From Thermoplasmata archaeon (GTDB lineage Archaea > Thermoplasmatota > Thermoplasmata > Sysuiplasmatales > Sysuiplasmataceae), in the NCBI GenBank assembly GCA_021806165.1, contig JAJZXY010000013.1, forward strand, positions 1 to 64,000: a stretch of 64,000 nucleotides of DNA, in the 5' to 3' direction. Each line of letters begins with the position of its first letter. Within the stretch, counting starts at the first letter, position 1. Positions 25,257-33,645 of this stretch are shown here, piece after piece. The notes under the pieces are model-generated. The model was not told where the DNA came from. It searched no databases and saw only the letters and a list, made by a program, of their open reading frames with translations. Made by a program: the position numbers and the translations under genes.

Positions 25257-27296
25257 ACGGACCCGTTCCTGCAGTATGCATCACTGATAGCAATATCGCC
25301 TTTCATCGGCTTTGCGATCATTTCGGCCATTCCCTCCTCGAGGGCGAGGCTTATTGAATGGATAAGCGTCCTGTCCGTCGGCGTCTCGGCCGCCGTGTCT
25401 CTCCTCATACTCTACTTTGAATTCACAGGCAACGGCGCAGGCATCTACCCGGCCGCCTTTCAGCAGCACATAGCCTTCCTGAATCTCTCGCAGCCCGGCA
25501 GCACGGGTGCGGTGCTCAACCTCGGCATCTATGTGGACTGGCTCACAGTGGTCATGGTTGCAGTAGTCTCATCCGTCAGCCTGCTCATCGTGATATACAG
25601 CGTCGGGTACATGCACGAGGAGGGGCGCAGGAGAAAGCGCTTCTTCGGCGTCCTGTCGATGTTCGTCGGCTCCATGCTCGGCCTGGTCCTTGCAAACAAC
25701 CTGCTTGAACTCTACCTCTTCTGGGAGCTTGTCGGCCTCGGCTCCTACCTGCTGATAGGATTCTGGTATGAGAAGCCGTCCGCTGCCAGGGCCGCAAAAA
25801 AGGCATTCGTGGTGACAAGGTTCGGCGACATGTTCCTTCTCTTCGGCATCGTGCTGCTTCTGAACATAGGGCAGCACACGCTGTCATATTCGCAGCTCTT
25901 CAGCCCGGGCTCGATATCGGCTCTGAACGGCTCGGGTCTGCTCACAATAGCAACGCTCGCGCTCTTCGGCGGCGCAATGGGCAAGAGCGCCCAGTTCCCG
26001 CTTCACGACTGGCTGGTGGATGCAATGGAGGGTCCGACGCCAGTCTCGGCTATGATACACGGCGCAACGATGGTCAACGCAGGCGTCTACCTGGTCGCAA
26101 GGATATATCCTCTTTTCACCCAGACGCCCGCGAGCGCCCTGTTTGTGTCGTTCATAGGCGCATTCACCGCCCTCTTTGCGGCGACCATGGCCCTTGCCAC
26201 ATATGACATAAAGAGGGTCCTGGCCTTCTCGACAATAAGCCAGCTTGGCTACATGTTCATGGCTCTGGGCGCCGGCGCCTACATACTGAGCTCCACCGGT
26301 CCGGCCACGCTTGGTTCGCCCAACTACTCCCTGGGCTATTCCGCAGGAATGTTCCACCTGGTCAACCAGGCCATTTTCAAGGCTCTGCTCTTCCTGGCCG
26401 CGGGCAGCGTAATGCATGCCATGGGGGGCATACAGGACATGAGGCAGATGGGCGCGCTGCGCTCGAAACTTAGAATCACATCCGTCACCATGCTCTTCGG
26501 CTCGCTCTCCCTTGCAGGCATAATACCTTTCAGCGGCTTCTTCAGCAAGGATGCCACTCTCGAAGCAGCCTTCGGCGGCATATCCTACTCCTGGGTATTC
26601 GCTCTGATATGGCTCTTCGGCATTGCAGCCGCCTTCCTCACCGCCCTGTACATATTCAGGCTCTGGTTCATGACATTCACCGGGAGCTCAAGGGTGCCCG
26701 AGGGCGTCCACGTGCATGAGTCGCCAGCTGTAATGACAGGGCCGCTTGTAATACTGGCCATCCTCTCACTCGTCGTCGGCTTCTCAGTCCTCGGCGTGGC
26801 TGGTTTCGGTATGGCTGTGCACTACCCGATCACATTTGCATCCGGTGTGCTCACATCTGCCGCCACCCCATACACACAGTTCGGCGGCGTGCTGGGGCTG
26901 CTTGCAGACCCGCTCACATACCTTTCGCTTGCGCTGGCATTCGGCGGCGCGTTCGTGGCATACTCAGTCTGGTACAGGGAGAGGAGCATGGAGGCGTTCA
27001 TGTCAAAGCCTGTTCCCAGGCGCATCTTCCACATTCTTTCCGAGCGCTACTACTTCCCGCAGGCTTATGACAGGATCGGGATGTGGTTCGGGTATGGCAT
27101 CTCCCGCGGCCTGGACTACTTCGACAGGAAGGGCGTCGACGGCCTGATAAACGGCGTCGGTGCGTTCTTCATGGGCATATCGCAGAGGATAAGGAAGTCC
27201 GAGACAGGCTTCGTGCAGAGTTACGTTTCAGTGATAGTTGTGGCCGTCATAATCATCGTTGCACTGCTGCTCTTCTATCCCGTGCTGGGGGTCTGA
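25257..27296 (+). CDS. nuoL: Complex I subunit L, probable ACG start
   Basis: Largest proton-pumping antiporter-like subunit, about 680 residues with some fifteen helices and a C-terminal lateral helix. Conserved: WELVGLGSYLLIGFWYEKP, lysine and glutamate in the channel, HDWLVDAMEGPTPVSAMIHG. No ATG, GTG or TTG occurs between the upstream in-frame stop (25245-25247) and GTG 25395, yet the translated stretch before it, DPFLQYASLIAISPFIGF and onward, is clearly the first helix of NuoL. ACG 25257 lies 5 nt after GAGGTG (25246-25251) and gives MDPFLQYASL; CTG 25269 is the other candidate. The C-terminus is followed by nuoM after 3 nt. Confidence 0.9.
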   Translation, partial: TDPFLQYASLIAISPFIGFAIISAIPSSRARLIEWISVLSVGVSAAVSLLILYFEFTGNGAGIYPAAFQQHIAFLNLSQPGSTGAVLNLGIYVDWLTVVMVAVVSSVSLLIVIYSVGYMHEEGRRRKRFFGVLSMFVGSMLGLVLANNLLELYLFWELVGLGSYLLIGFWYEKPSAARAAKKAFVVTRFGDMFLLFGIVLLLNIGQHTLSYSQLFSPGSISALNGSGLLTIATLALFGGAMGKSAQFPLHDWLVDAMEGPTPVSAMIHGATMVNAGVYLVARIYPLFTQTPASALFVSFIGAFTALFAATMALATYDIKRVLAFSTISQLGYMFMALGAGAYILSSTGPATLGSPNYSLGYSAGMFHLVNQAIFKALLFLAAGSVMHAMGGIQDMRQMGALRSKLRITSVTMLFGSLSLAGIIPFSGFFSKDATLEAAFGGISYSWVFALIWLFGIAAAFLTALYIFRLWFMTFTGSSRVPEGVHVHESPAVMTGPLVILAILSLVVGFSVLGVAGFGMAVHYPITFASGVLTSAATPYTQFGGVLGLLADPLTYLSLALAFGGAFVAYSVWYRERSMEAFMSKPVPRRIFHILSERYYFPQAYDRIGMWFGYGISRGLDYFDRKGVDGLINGVGAFFMGISQRIRKSETGFVQSYVSVIVVAVIIIVALLLFYPVLGV

Positions 27297-27299
27297 AAC

Positions 27300-28856
27300 A
27301 TGTTTCCTCTGATATCGCTGATGATACTGGTACCGTTCATTGGATTCGCACTGCTTCTGGTCCTTCCAGCAAGGCTGGAGATGAACAGGCTGGTGGGCGC
27401 ACTGTTCAGCGGCATCCCGCTTGTGCTTGGTGTCTACATGCTGCTTGCCTTCAATTATGGCAATCCGCAGATGCAGATGACTGAGCAGTACACTTGGATA
27501 AGCACGGCATACTTCCCGATAACATACTCTGTGGGTGTGGATGGCATAGCACTGCCCATGGTCTTCCTCTCCGTCCTGCTCTCCTTCCTTGTAGTCATAT
27601 TCTCATGGGATGTGAAGGCAAGGTCCAACCAGTACTTTTCAATGATACTTCTGACGGAGGTCGGTGTCATAGGCGTGTTCACCGTGACGAACTACTTCAT
27701 CTTCTACCTCTTCTGGGAGGCAGTCCTCATACCCATGTTCTTCATCATACTCGTCTGGGGTTCCCCGAGGCGCGTATACTCAGCCACCAAGTTCTTCATC
27801 TACACACATGCGTCGAGCCTTGTCATGCTCCTCTCCTTCTTCGCCCTCTACTTCCAGTACCACAGCTACGTGGTGGCGCACCCATCGCTCAACCTGCCCG
27901 CATTCAGCTTCTCCATGTCGGTCATCAACCAGGTCTCCCCGCTCTTCCCGCAGTTCTTCCAGATCATCGTCTTCGTAGGGCTCTTCTTCGGCTTCATTGT
28001 CAAGATGCCTGTATTCCCCTTCCACACATGGCTGCCGGATGCACACACCGACGCACCCACGGGGGGCAGCGTCCTGCTTGCAGGCCTCCTGATAAAGATG
28101 GGCTCCTTCGGTATAATCAGGATAGCAATACCTGCTCTTCCCGCTGGTGCCAAGATGATCGAGGACTGGATCGTGGTTCTGGCAGTGATAAGCATCCTCT
28201 ACGGGGCATGGGTCAGCCTTGCCCAGAAGGATATCAAGCGGATGATAGCCAATTCATCCATCAGCCATATGGGTCTGGTGCTTCTTGCCATTGCTGCATC
28301 GGTGTTCACACTCAACCTGTCCACGGGCCGCATGAACACGCTGGGCATAGCCGTCGCGGACTTCCAGATGTTTGCCCATGGCCTCATCACGGCTGTCCTC
28401 TTCATGTCGGCAGGCGTCATACAGCACCATGCCGGAACAAGGGAGATGGACAGGCTGAGCGGACTGGGAAGGCACATGCCAATGCTCTCCACCTTCATGC
28501 TTGCGGGCTTTCTTGCCTCACTCGGCCTGCCGGGCATGGTGGGATTCGTGGCGGAGTTCAGCGTCTTCTATGTGACATACCTGAGCTTCAACGTATACCT
28601 GCTAATCCCGATTCTGACCGTGGTGATAACTGTGGGTTACTACCTGTGGGCGCTGCAGCGCACCATCTACGGACCCGAGTCAGACAAGCTGGATTTCAGC
28701 ACCATTCACGACTCCAACTGGTATGAGATAGTGCCCATGGGCATACTGGTGATAATAATCATAATCTTCGGGATAGTACCATGGGTGATTTTCAACCCGA
28801 TTAACAGCGCGGTGCCACTGTGGTACCACTACTTCCTCGGGAGGGCGATTCCATGA
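27300..28856 (+). CDS. nuoM: Complex I subunit M
   Basis: Second antiporter-like subunit, 518 residues, about fourteen helices. Conserved segments include YFIFYLFWEAVLIPMFFII (channel Glu), KMPVFPFHTWLPDAHTDAPTGGSVLLAG and QKDIKRMIANSSISHMGLV. The stop overlaps nuoN (ATGA). A long plus-strand frame inside it (27494-28726) is only a shadow. Confidence 0.95.
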   Translation: MFPLISLMILVPFIGFALLLVLPARLEMNRLVGALFSGIPLVLGVYMLLAFNYGNPQMQMTEQYTWISTAYFPITYSVGVDGIALPMVFLSVLLSFLVVIFSWDVKARSNQYFSMILLTEVGVIGVFTVTNYFIFYLFWEAVLIPMFFIILVWGSPRRVYSATKFFIYTHASSLVMLLSFFALYFQYHSYVVAHPSLNLPAFSFSMSVINQVSPLFPQFFQIIVFVGLFFGFIVKMPVFPFHTWLPDAHTDAPTGGSVLLAGLLIKMGSFGIIRIAIPALPAGAKMIEDWIVVLAVISILYGAWVSLAQKDIKRMIANSSISHMGLVLLAIAASVFTLNLSTGRMNTLGIAVADFQMFAHGLITAVLFMSAGVIQHHAGTREMDRLSGLGRHMPMLSTFMLAGFLASLGLPGMVGFVAEFSVFYVTYLSFNVYLLIPILTVVITVGYYLWALQRTIYGPESDKLDFSTIHDSNWYEIVPMGILVIIIIIFGIVPWVIFNPINSAVPLWYHYFLGRAIP

Positions 28857-30364
28857 TTGACTACCTTCCCGGCGGAATGCTGCCCATAATCGTGATGATA
28901 CTGGGCTCGCTGCTGATCGCGGCAATTTCATTCTGGGTCTCCAACAGGGTTCTCGCCTCAGTTTCCATCGCAACAATGCTGGTCACATTTGCACGCCTTT
29001 TCATCCTGCTGAGCCAGCCATCCCTGCTTGGGCAGTCCTTCGGAGGCGTCCTGACCGAGGATGCTTTCGCTGTCGTGTTCCAGCTGATATTCCTCTCTGT
29101 GGCCTTCATAGCCGTCCTCTATTCGGTCAAGTACATAGACGACGACAGGAACCAGGGGGAGTATTACAGCCTTCTCATGCTGTCCGTCGTGGGAATGATG
29201 GTTGTTGCAGCCTCAACCGACCTCCTGACAATGTTCGTGGGCATTGCGCTGACAGGACTTGCAAGCGCCTCAATAACGGCGTTCAGGAAGCATGACAGGA
29301 CGGGCGCCGAGGCGGCGATGAAGTTCTACATCGTCAGCGCCCTTTCAGCCGGCCTGGCACTCTACGGCATCTCTCTTGTTTATGGCCTTGCTCACTCGCT
29401 GCAGTTCTCCGCCGTCTCCGCATACTTCGCCAGCAATGTCACCCCATCCAGCCCCGAGTTCGGGACTGCTATGCTTGCAATGGTCCTGCTCATAGCAGGC
29501 TTCGGGTTCGAGATAGCACTCGTCCCGTTCCACATGTGGGCCCCGGATGTGTACGAGGGTTCGCCCACGCCGGTTTCAGGTGTGCTCACCTCCGGCTCAA
29601 AGAAGGTGGGCATAGCAGCCCTGTTCAAGATTTTCGTAATCGCGCTCATCGCCTTCAGGGCGGAGTGGGGACCGCTCTTTGCCGTGCTCGCCATCCTTAC
29701 AATGACGCTCGGCAACGTTGCCGCTCTGAGGCAGCAGAACGTCAAGAGGATGCTCGCCTATTCAAGCATAGGCCAGGCGGGGTACATGCTCATCTCCCTC
29801 CCCGTCTTCGCGGCTGCCATGTCTGACCCGTCCTCATACGGCTCGCTGGCCACCCTCTCAATATCATACGGCATCTTCCAGATTATGACGCACTCAATTG
29901 CAACCGTGGGTGCCTTCGGGATTGTTGCCGTGATGTCCACCAGCATAGCAGGGCCGGACGTCGACGGCTTCAGGGGACTGTTCAAGTCGAACAAGATACT
30001 GTCTCTGTCAATGACCATATTCCTGTTCTCGCTGCTTGGCATGCCACTGCTCGCTGGTTTTGACAGCAAGCTGCTTATATTCTCGGCGGCAGTCGGCGGC
30101 TCGCTGATTTCAGGCTACTCATGGCTCATATGGCTGGCGGTATTCGGCATTCTGAACAGCGCAGTCTCTCTGATATACTACATCAGGGTGGTGCGCAACA
30201 TCTATACCGACACCGGGACACCCGCGCCCGCTTTCCGGCTCCCCCGCCTCTCGCTGCTCGCAATACTCATTGCGGCTGTCGCTGTTGTGGTGATAGGCGT
30301 CTATCCTGACCCGTTCATAACGGCATGCAACCATGCGGCGCAGGCGCTTATGTCCGAATTGTGA
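28853..30364 (+). CDS. nuoN: Complex I subunit N
   Basis: Third antiporter-like subunit, 503 residues from ATG 28853, which overlaps the nuoM stop as ATGA. Landmarks: FVGIALTGLASASITAFRK, GFGFEIALVPFHMWAPDVYEGSPTPVSG and QQNVKRMLAYSSIGQAGYML. Last gene of the complex I operon; a new TATA box before rps13 follows about 15 nt downstream. Confidence 0.95.
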   Translation: MIDYLPGGMLPIIVMILGSLLIAAISFWVSNRVLASVSIATMLVTFARLFILLSQPSLLGQSFGGVLTEDAFAVVFQLIFLSVAFIAVLYSVKYIDDDRNQGEYYSLLMLSVVGMMVVAASTDLLTMFVGIALTGLASASITAFRKHDRTGAEAAMKFYIVSALSAGLALYGISLVYGLAHSLQFSAVSAYFASNVTPSSPEFGTAMLAMVLLIAGFGFEIALVPFHMWAPDVYEGSPTPVSGVLTSGSKKVGIAALFKIFVIALIAFRAEWGPLFAVLAILTMTLGNVAALRQQNVKRMLAYSSIGQAGYMLISLPVFAAAMSDPSSYGSLATLSISYGIFQIMTHSIATVGAFGIVAVMSTSIAGPDVDGFRGLFKSNKILSLSMTIFLFSLLGMPLLAGFDSKLLIFSAAVGGSLISGYSWLIWLAVFGILNSAVSLIYYIRVVRNIYTDTGTPAPAFRLPRLSLLAILIAAVAVVVIGVYPDPFITACNHAAQALMSEL

Positions 30365-30375
30365 AGGTCGAATGT

Positions 30376-30384
30376 GTTAAATAG
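30376..30384 (+). promoter_or_regulatory. TATA box of the rps13-rpoD operon
   Basis: GTTAAATAG just after the nuoN stop, about 40-50 nt before the TTG start of rps13; separates ribosomal from nuo transcription. Confidence 0.5.
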
Positions 30385-30424
30385 ATAAACCATTTTGGCA
30401 AACATTGAATGAGGATGATGCACG

Positions 30425-31015
30425 TTGGCTGAAGGCGATGAGGTATCCAAGGCGGACTTTCACTTCATAGTTCACATTTCGAACACAGATCTGGACGGCA
30501 ACAAGAAGTCTGTTGTTGCGCTGATGAAGATCAAGGGTCTGGGCAAGAGGATTGCCGAGCAGGTGGCCACGCTTGCCGGACTGGACAGGAACAGAAAACT
30601 GGGCTCCTACAACGAGGAGAAGTTCGCCGAGATAGAGAAGGCAATCGCCTCCATATCAGGCACCTTCCCCGAGTGGATGCTCAACAGGCAGAGGGAGTTC
30701 GAGACAGGGAAGAGCAGGCACACCGTAGGGCTTGATGTCGACCTTGCCGTCAGGGAGGATATCAACAGGCTCAAGATGATCAGGAGCTACAGGGGCATAA
30801 GACATGAGACGGGCCAGAAGGTCAGGGGGCAGAGGACGCGCTCCAACGGAAGGACAGGGCTCACAATGGGTGTGACCAGAACAAGGGCGGCTGCAGCGCC
30901 GGGTGCTGCTGCCGAGGCCGCCCCTGCCGCCGCCGCCCCTGCCAAGGCACCTTCGCCTGCAAAGGCCGCTGCTGCCAAGACTGCCGCAAAGGCAGAAGCG
31001 CCAAAGGAGAAATGA
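30425..31015 (+). CDS. rps13: Small ribosomal subunit protein uS13
   Basis: Binds the head of the 30S subunit and contacts tRNA and the large subunit. The core FHFIVHISNTDLDGNKKSVVA...IKGLGKRIAE and SYRGIRHETGQKVRGQRTRSNG are typical. 196 residues, about 40 longer than usual because of a low-complexity Ala/Pro/Lys tail from about residue 152. Start is TTG 30425 following GAGGATGATG. First gene of rps13-rps4-rps11-rpoD. Confidence 0.95.
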   Translation: MAEGDEVSKADFHFIVHISNTDLDGNKKSVVALMKIKGLGKRIAEQVATLAGLDRNRKLGSYNEEKFAEIEKAIASISGTFPEWMLNRQREFETGKSRHTVGLDVDLAVREDINRLKMIRSYRGIRHETGQKVRGQRTRSNGRTGLTMGVTRTRAAAAPGAAAEAAPAAAAPAKAPSPAKAAAAKTAAKAEAPKEK

Positions 31016-31031
31016 TTGTCAGGGTGGATAA

Positions 31032-31775
31032 ATGGGAGATCCTAAGTTTCCGATCAGAAAATATGAGCGCCCTTCACACCCGTGGGAAGGGGAGAGGATC
31101 AAGCGCGAGAGCAACCTCGTTTTCAAATACGGGCTGAAGAACAAGAAGGAGCTGTGGAAAGTCCAGTCATTCCTCAGGGAGCTCAGGAGGCAGGCCAGGA
31201 CGCTCCAGGCACGCAACAGGACCGGGGACGAGCAGAGTCTCAAGGAGAGGGAGGCGCTGCTGCTCAAGTGCAGGAGGCTCGGCATAGTGCAGGAGGGCGC
31301 CGATCTGAACGATCTCCTTCTGATCACTGTCGATGATGTGCTTGGAAGGAGGCTTCAGACGCTTGCTTTCAAGAAGGGCATGGCACACACGATAGACCAG
31401 GCCAGGCAGTTCATAGTCCACGGCCACGTTACACTCAACGGAAAGAAGTTCACCGTCCCGGGATATCTGGTGCGCAAGGGGGAGGATGAGTCAATTTCAT
31501 ACAGGGATGTTTCACCACTTTCAAGCGACATGCACCCAATGCGCCCTGCGGCAGACTTTGTAGGCGTGCTCAAGGAGCCGAGGCAGGAAGAGGAGCAGGG
31601 ACGCTTCGGCCGCGGCGGAAGGAGGCCCTCATCGCGCGGTCCACCGCGCAGGGACAGGCGCCCTACGTCACCACCGTCCTCACCCCAGGCGGTCAACGCA
31701 GGGCAGCAGGTGGCGCAGCAGAAGCCAGCCGAAAATACCGGCGGTTCAGAGTCAAAGGACGGTAAGTCGGAGTGA
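31032..31775 (+). CDS. rps4: Small ribosomal subunit protein uS4
   Basis: Primary rRNA-binding protein that nucleates 30S body assembly. The S4 RNA-binding domain lies at about 105-165 (DDVLGRRLQTLAFKKGMAHTIDQARQFIVHGHVTLNGKKFTVPGY). The first 100 residues have the archaeal form (DPKFPIRKYERPSHPWEGERI). 247 residues; the last 60 are a disordered Gly/Arg/Pro/Ser tail not needed by the core family. Confidence 0.95.
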   Translation: MGDPKFPIRKYERPSHPWEGERIKRESNLVFKYGLKNKKELWKVQSFLRELRRQARTLQARNRTGDEQSLKEREALLLKCRRLGIVQEGADLNDLLLITVDDVLGRRLQTLAFKKGMAHTIDQARQFIVHGHVTLNGKKFTVPGYLVRKGEDESISYRDVSPLSSDMHPMRPAADFVGVLKEPRQEEEQGRFGRGGRRPSSRGPPRRDRRPTSPPSSPQAVNAGQQVAQQKPAENTGGSESKDGKSE

Positions 31776-31781
31776 TGCCTG

Positions 31782-32165
31782 ATGACTAAGATTGGTATTG
31801 CCAACATATTCGCAAGCTACAACAATATACTGATTACGGTGACAGACATCACCGGCGCCGAAACGCTCGCAAAGTGCACGGGCGGGATGGTAGTGAAGGC
31901 GGCAAAGGACGAGTCGTCGCCCTATGCTGCAATGAGGGCCGCAGAGCGCGTCGCCGAGCAGATAAAGGAGAAGGGTGTCGACACGGTCCATGTGCGCGTA
32001 AGGGCTCCGGGTGGCAACAAGTCCCCCTCGCCTGGTCCTGGCGCTCAGGCAGCCATAAGGGCTCTCGCAAGGGCCGGGCTGAAGATCGGCAGGATCGAGG
32101 ACGTCACGCCCGTCCCGCATGACGGCACCAAGAAGAAGGGCGGCAGGCGCGGCCGCAGGGTATAG
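31782..32165 (+). CDS. rps11: Small ribosomal subunit protein uS11
   Basis: Platform protein of the 30S subunit lying near the mRNA exit. The archaeal sequence [32 protein letters not shown] and the C-terminal [24 protein letters not shown] are present. 127 residues, normal length; 6 nt after rps4 and 12 nt before rpoD. Confidence 0.97.
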   Translation: MTKIGIANIFASYNNILITVTDITGAETLAKCTGGMVVKAAKDESSPYAAMRAAERVAEQIKEKGVDTVHVRVRAPGGNKSPSPGPGAQAAIRALARAGLKIGRIEDVTPVPHDGTKKKGGRRGRRV

Positions 32166-32177
32166 ACGGGTGCACAG

Positions 32178-33008
32178 ATGGAGATAGAAGTCAGGGAGAT
32201 GAATGACAATTTCGCCAGGTTCGTACTCAGCGACGCCTCACCTGAGCTGGCCAACAGCCTCAGGCGCGTACTCGCTTCGGAACTGCCCAAGATGGCAATA
32301 CACAATGTCGAGTTCCACCTCGGCCCCATAATGGGTGAGGACGGGAAGGAGTTCGAGAGCGTCACGCCTCTCTTCGACGAGATGATTGCCCACAGGCTAG
32401 GCCTTGTCCCGCTTCCCACATACCTCGATGAATTCAATTTCAGATCCGAATGCAGCTGTAAAGGTGAGGGATGCCCCAGCTGCACCGTGATGTACTCGCT
32501 AAACAAGAAGGGTCCGTGCACCGTCTATTCAGGCGACCTCGAGCCTCTCGGAAGCGACAAGTTCAGGGTCAGGGACGAATTCATACCAATAGTCAAGCTG
32601 GGGCCCAACCAGGCAATACTTGTTTATGCGACAGCCGAGCTCGGCAGGGGAAGGGAGCATGCCAAGTTCCAGGCGGTCCAGGCACCCGGCTACAGCTACT
32701 ATCCGGCCATCACATTCAACTATGACAAGTTTGACGCGTCCAGGTTCGACGTCTCCTGCTGTCCTGTCAGGATCCTGGAGAAGAAGGGCGGCAAGATTGA
32801 TGTCACCGACATTGAGAAGTGCACTCTCTGCCAGGCCTGCGCGGACAGCGCTCCGAAGGGGGCAATAGCTGTCACAGGAGACGAAACCAAATTCGTCTTC
32901 AGGTTTGAAACCGACGGTTCGCTTTCAGCAGCCTCCGCCCTTTCAAAGGCCGCCGACATACTTGAGAAGATGTCGGAGGAGCTTGCGAAGAAAGTATCAT
33001 CGCTCTGA
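32178..33008 (+). CDS. rpoD: DNA-directed RNA polymerase subunit D
   Basis: Archaeal homologue of Rpb3 and the alpha N-terminal domain; forms the D-L platform for polymerase assembly. The dimerisation motif ANSLRRVLASELPKMAIHNVEF is near the N-terminus. A ferredoxin-like insert has CTLCQAC and an upstream CCP: enough ligands for one [4Fe-4S] cluster, while the second cluster's ligands are absent (CADSAP where a full motif has CxxxCP). 276 residues. Last gene of the operon; its end overlaps the convergent HAD gene by 12 nt. Confidence 0.96.
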   Translation: MEIEVREMNDNFARFVLSDASPELANSLRRVLASELPKMAIHNVEFHLGPIMGEDGKEFESVTPLFDEMIAHRLGLVPLPTYLDEFNFRSECSCKGEGCPSCTVMYSLNKKGPCTVYSGDLEPLGSDKFRVRDEFIPIVKLGPNQAILVYATAELGRGREHAKFQAVQAPGYSYYPAITFNYDKFDASRFDVSCCPVRILEKKGGKIDVTDIEKCTLCQACADSAPKGAIAVTGDETKFVFRFETDGSLSAASALSKAADILEKMSEELAKKVSSL

Positions 33009-33638
33009 AGCAGCCGACAGGATGCTCTCCACAACATCCATCATGTCCGTTGTGTTGACGCACGCCCTGCCCAGCGTTCTCACCGAGCCGTTTCTGCTGT
33101 TGACGCCGATACCCAGCCCTGCAAGACTGAATATCCGGGCATCAGATTCACTGTCACCCGCATGAATGGTCTGAGACGGGTCAATGCCCACGCGCCGGCA
33201 GAGGCGTGCGAGCCACGCACCCTTGTCCGCATGGATGCCGTCCGCCCTTCCTATGATGCCATCCTGCACCGGCTGCTCAGCGCAGCCGTACCCCTGGAGT
33301 CCGTAGCCCGATGCGTACCAACTGCACACATACTGCGGGTTGTGTGTCAGCAGGAATGTCCTGAACCCGTTATCCTCAAGCATCCGGATCCCCTCGGCTA
33401 TGTTGTCAAGCTTGGGCGTCCGCTCAAGCGCCTCCTCCACCATCCCAATGCTGCATCCGGCGGCCAGGTTGAGAAGATTGGAAAGATGTTCATCCTCGCC
33501 TATGCTGCCGCTCCTGTAGGCTGCTGTCGTCTTCCTGTATTCTGCGCCCCTGCCCAGCATTTCGGCGATATAGAACCAGCCATGGCCTATCGTCAGCGTT
33601 CCGTCAATGTCGAATGTGACAGCCCTGTAGCGCCGCAT
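32997..33638 (-). CDS. HAD superfamily phosphatase, SerB-like
   Basis: Has the four HAD motifs: DIDGTL (nucleophile Asp 10), LTHNP (Thr), a downstream lysine (DKGAW) and HAGDSESDARIF (metal-binding acids). With 213 residues and a helical cap after motif I (HGWFYIAEMLG...), it resembles phosphoserine phosphatase-type enzymes, but the substrate is not certain. It lies 7 nt after the polymerase D gene on the same strand. Confidence 0.82.
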   Translation of the reverse strand: MRRYRAVTFDIDGTLTIGHGWFYIAEMLGRGAEYRKTTAAYRSGSIGEDEHLSNLLNLAAGCSIGMVEEALERTPKLDNIAEGIRMLEDNGFRTFLLTHNPQYVCSWYASGYGLQGYGCAEQPVQDGIIGRADGIHADKGAWLARLCRRVGIDPSQTIHAGDSESDARIFSLAGLGIGVNSRNGSVRTLGRACVNTTDMMDVVESILSAASER

Positions 33639-33645
33639 GTTTGCA

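Noticed and set aside
27494-28726. 410-codon plus-strand frame inside nuoM
   Set aside because: It overlaps clear nuoM coding entirely and its product is rich in His, Pro, Cys and Arg without family features; a shadow frame.
32820-32890. Apparent loss of the fourth cluster cysteine in RNA polymerase subunit D
   Set aside because: In this fold the fourth ligand comes from the separate upstream CCP, so one cluster is complete; single-cluster D subunits are normal.
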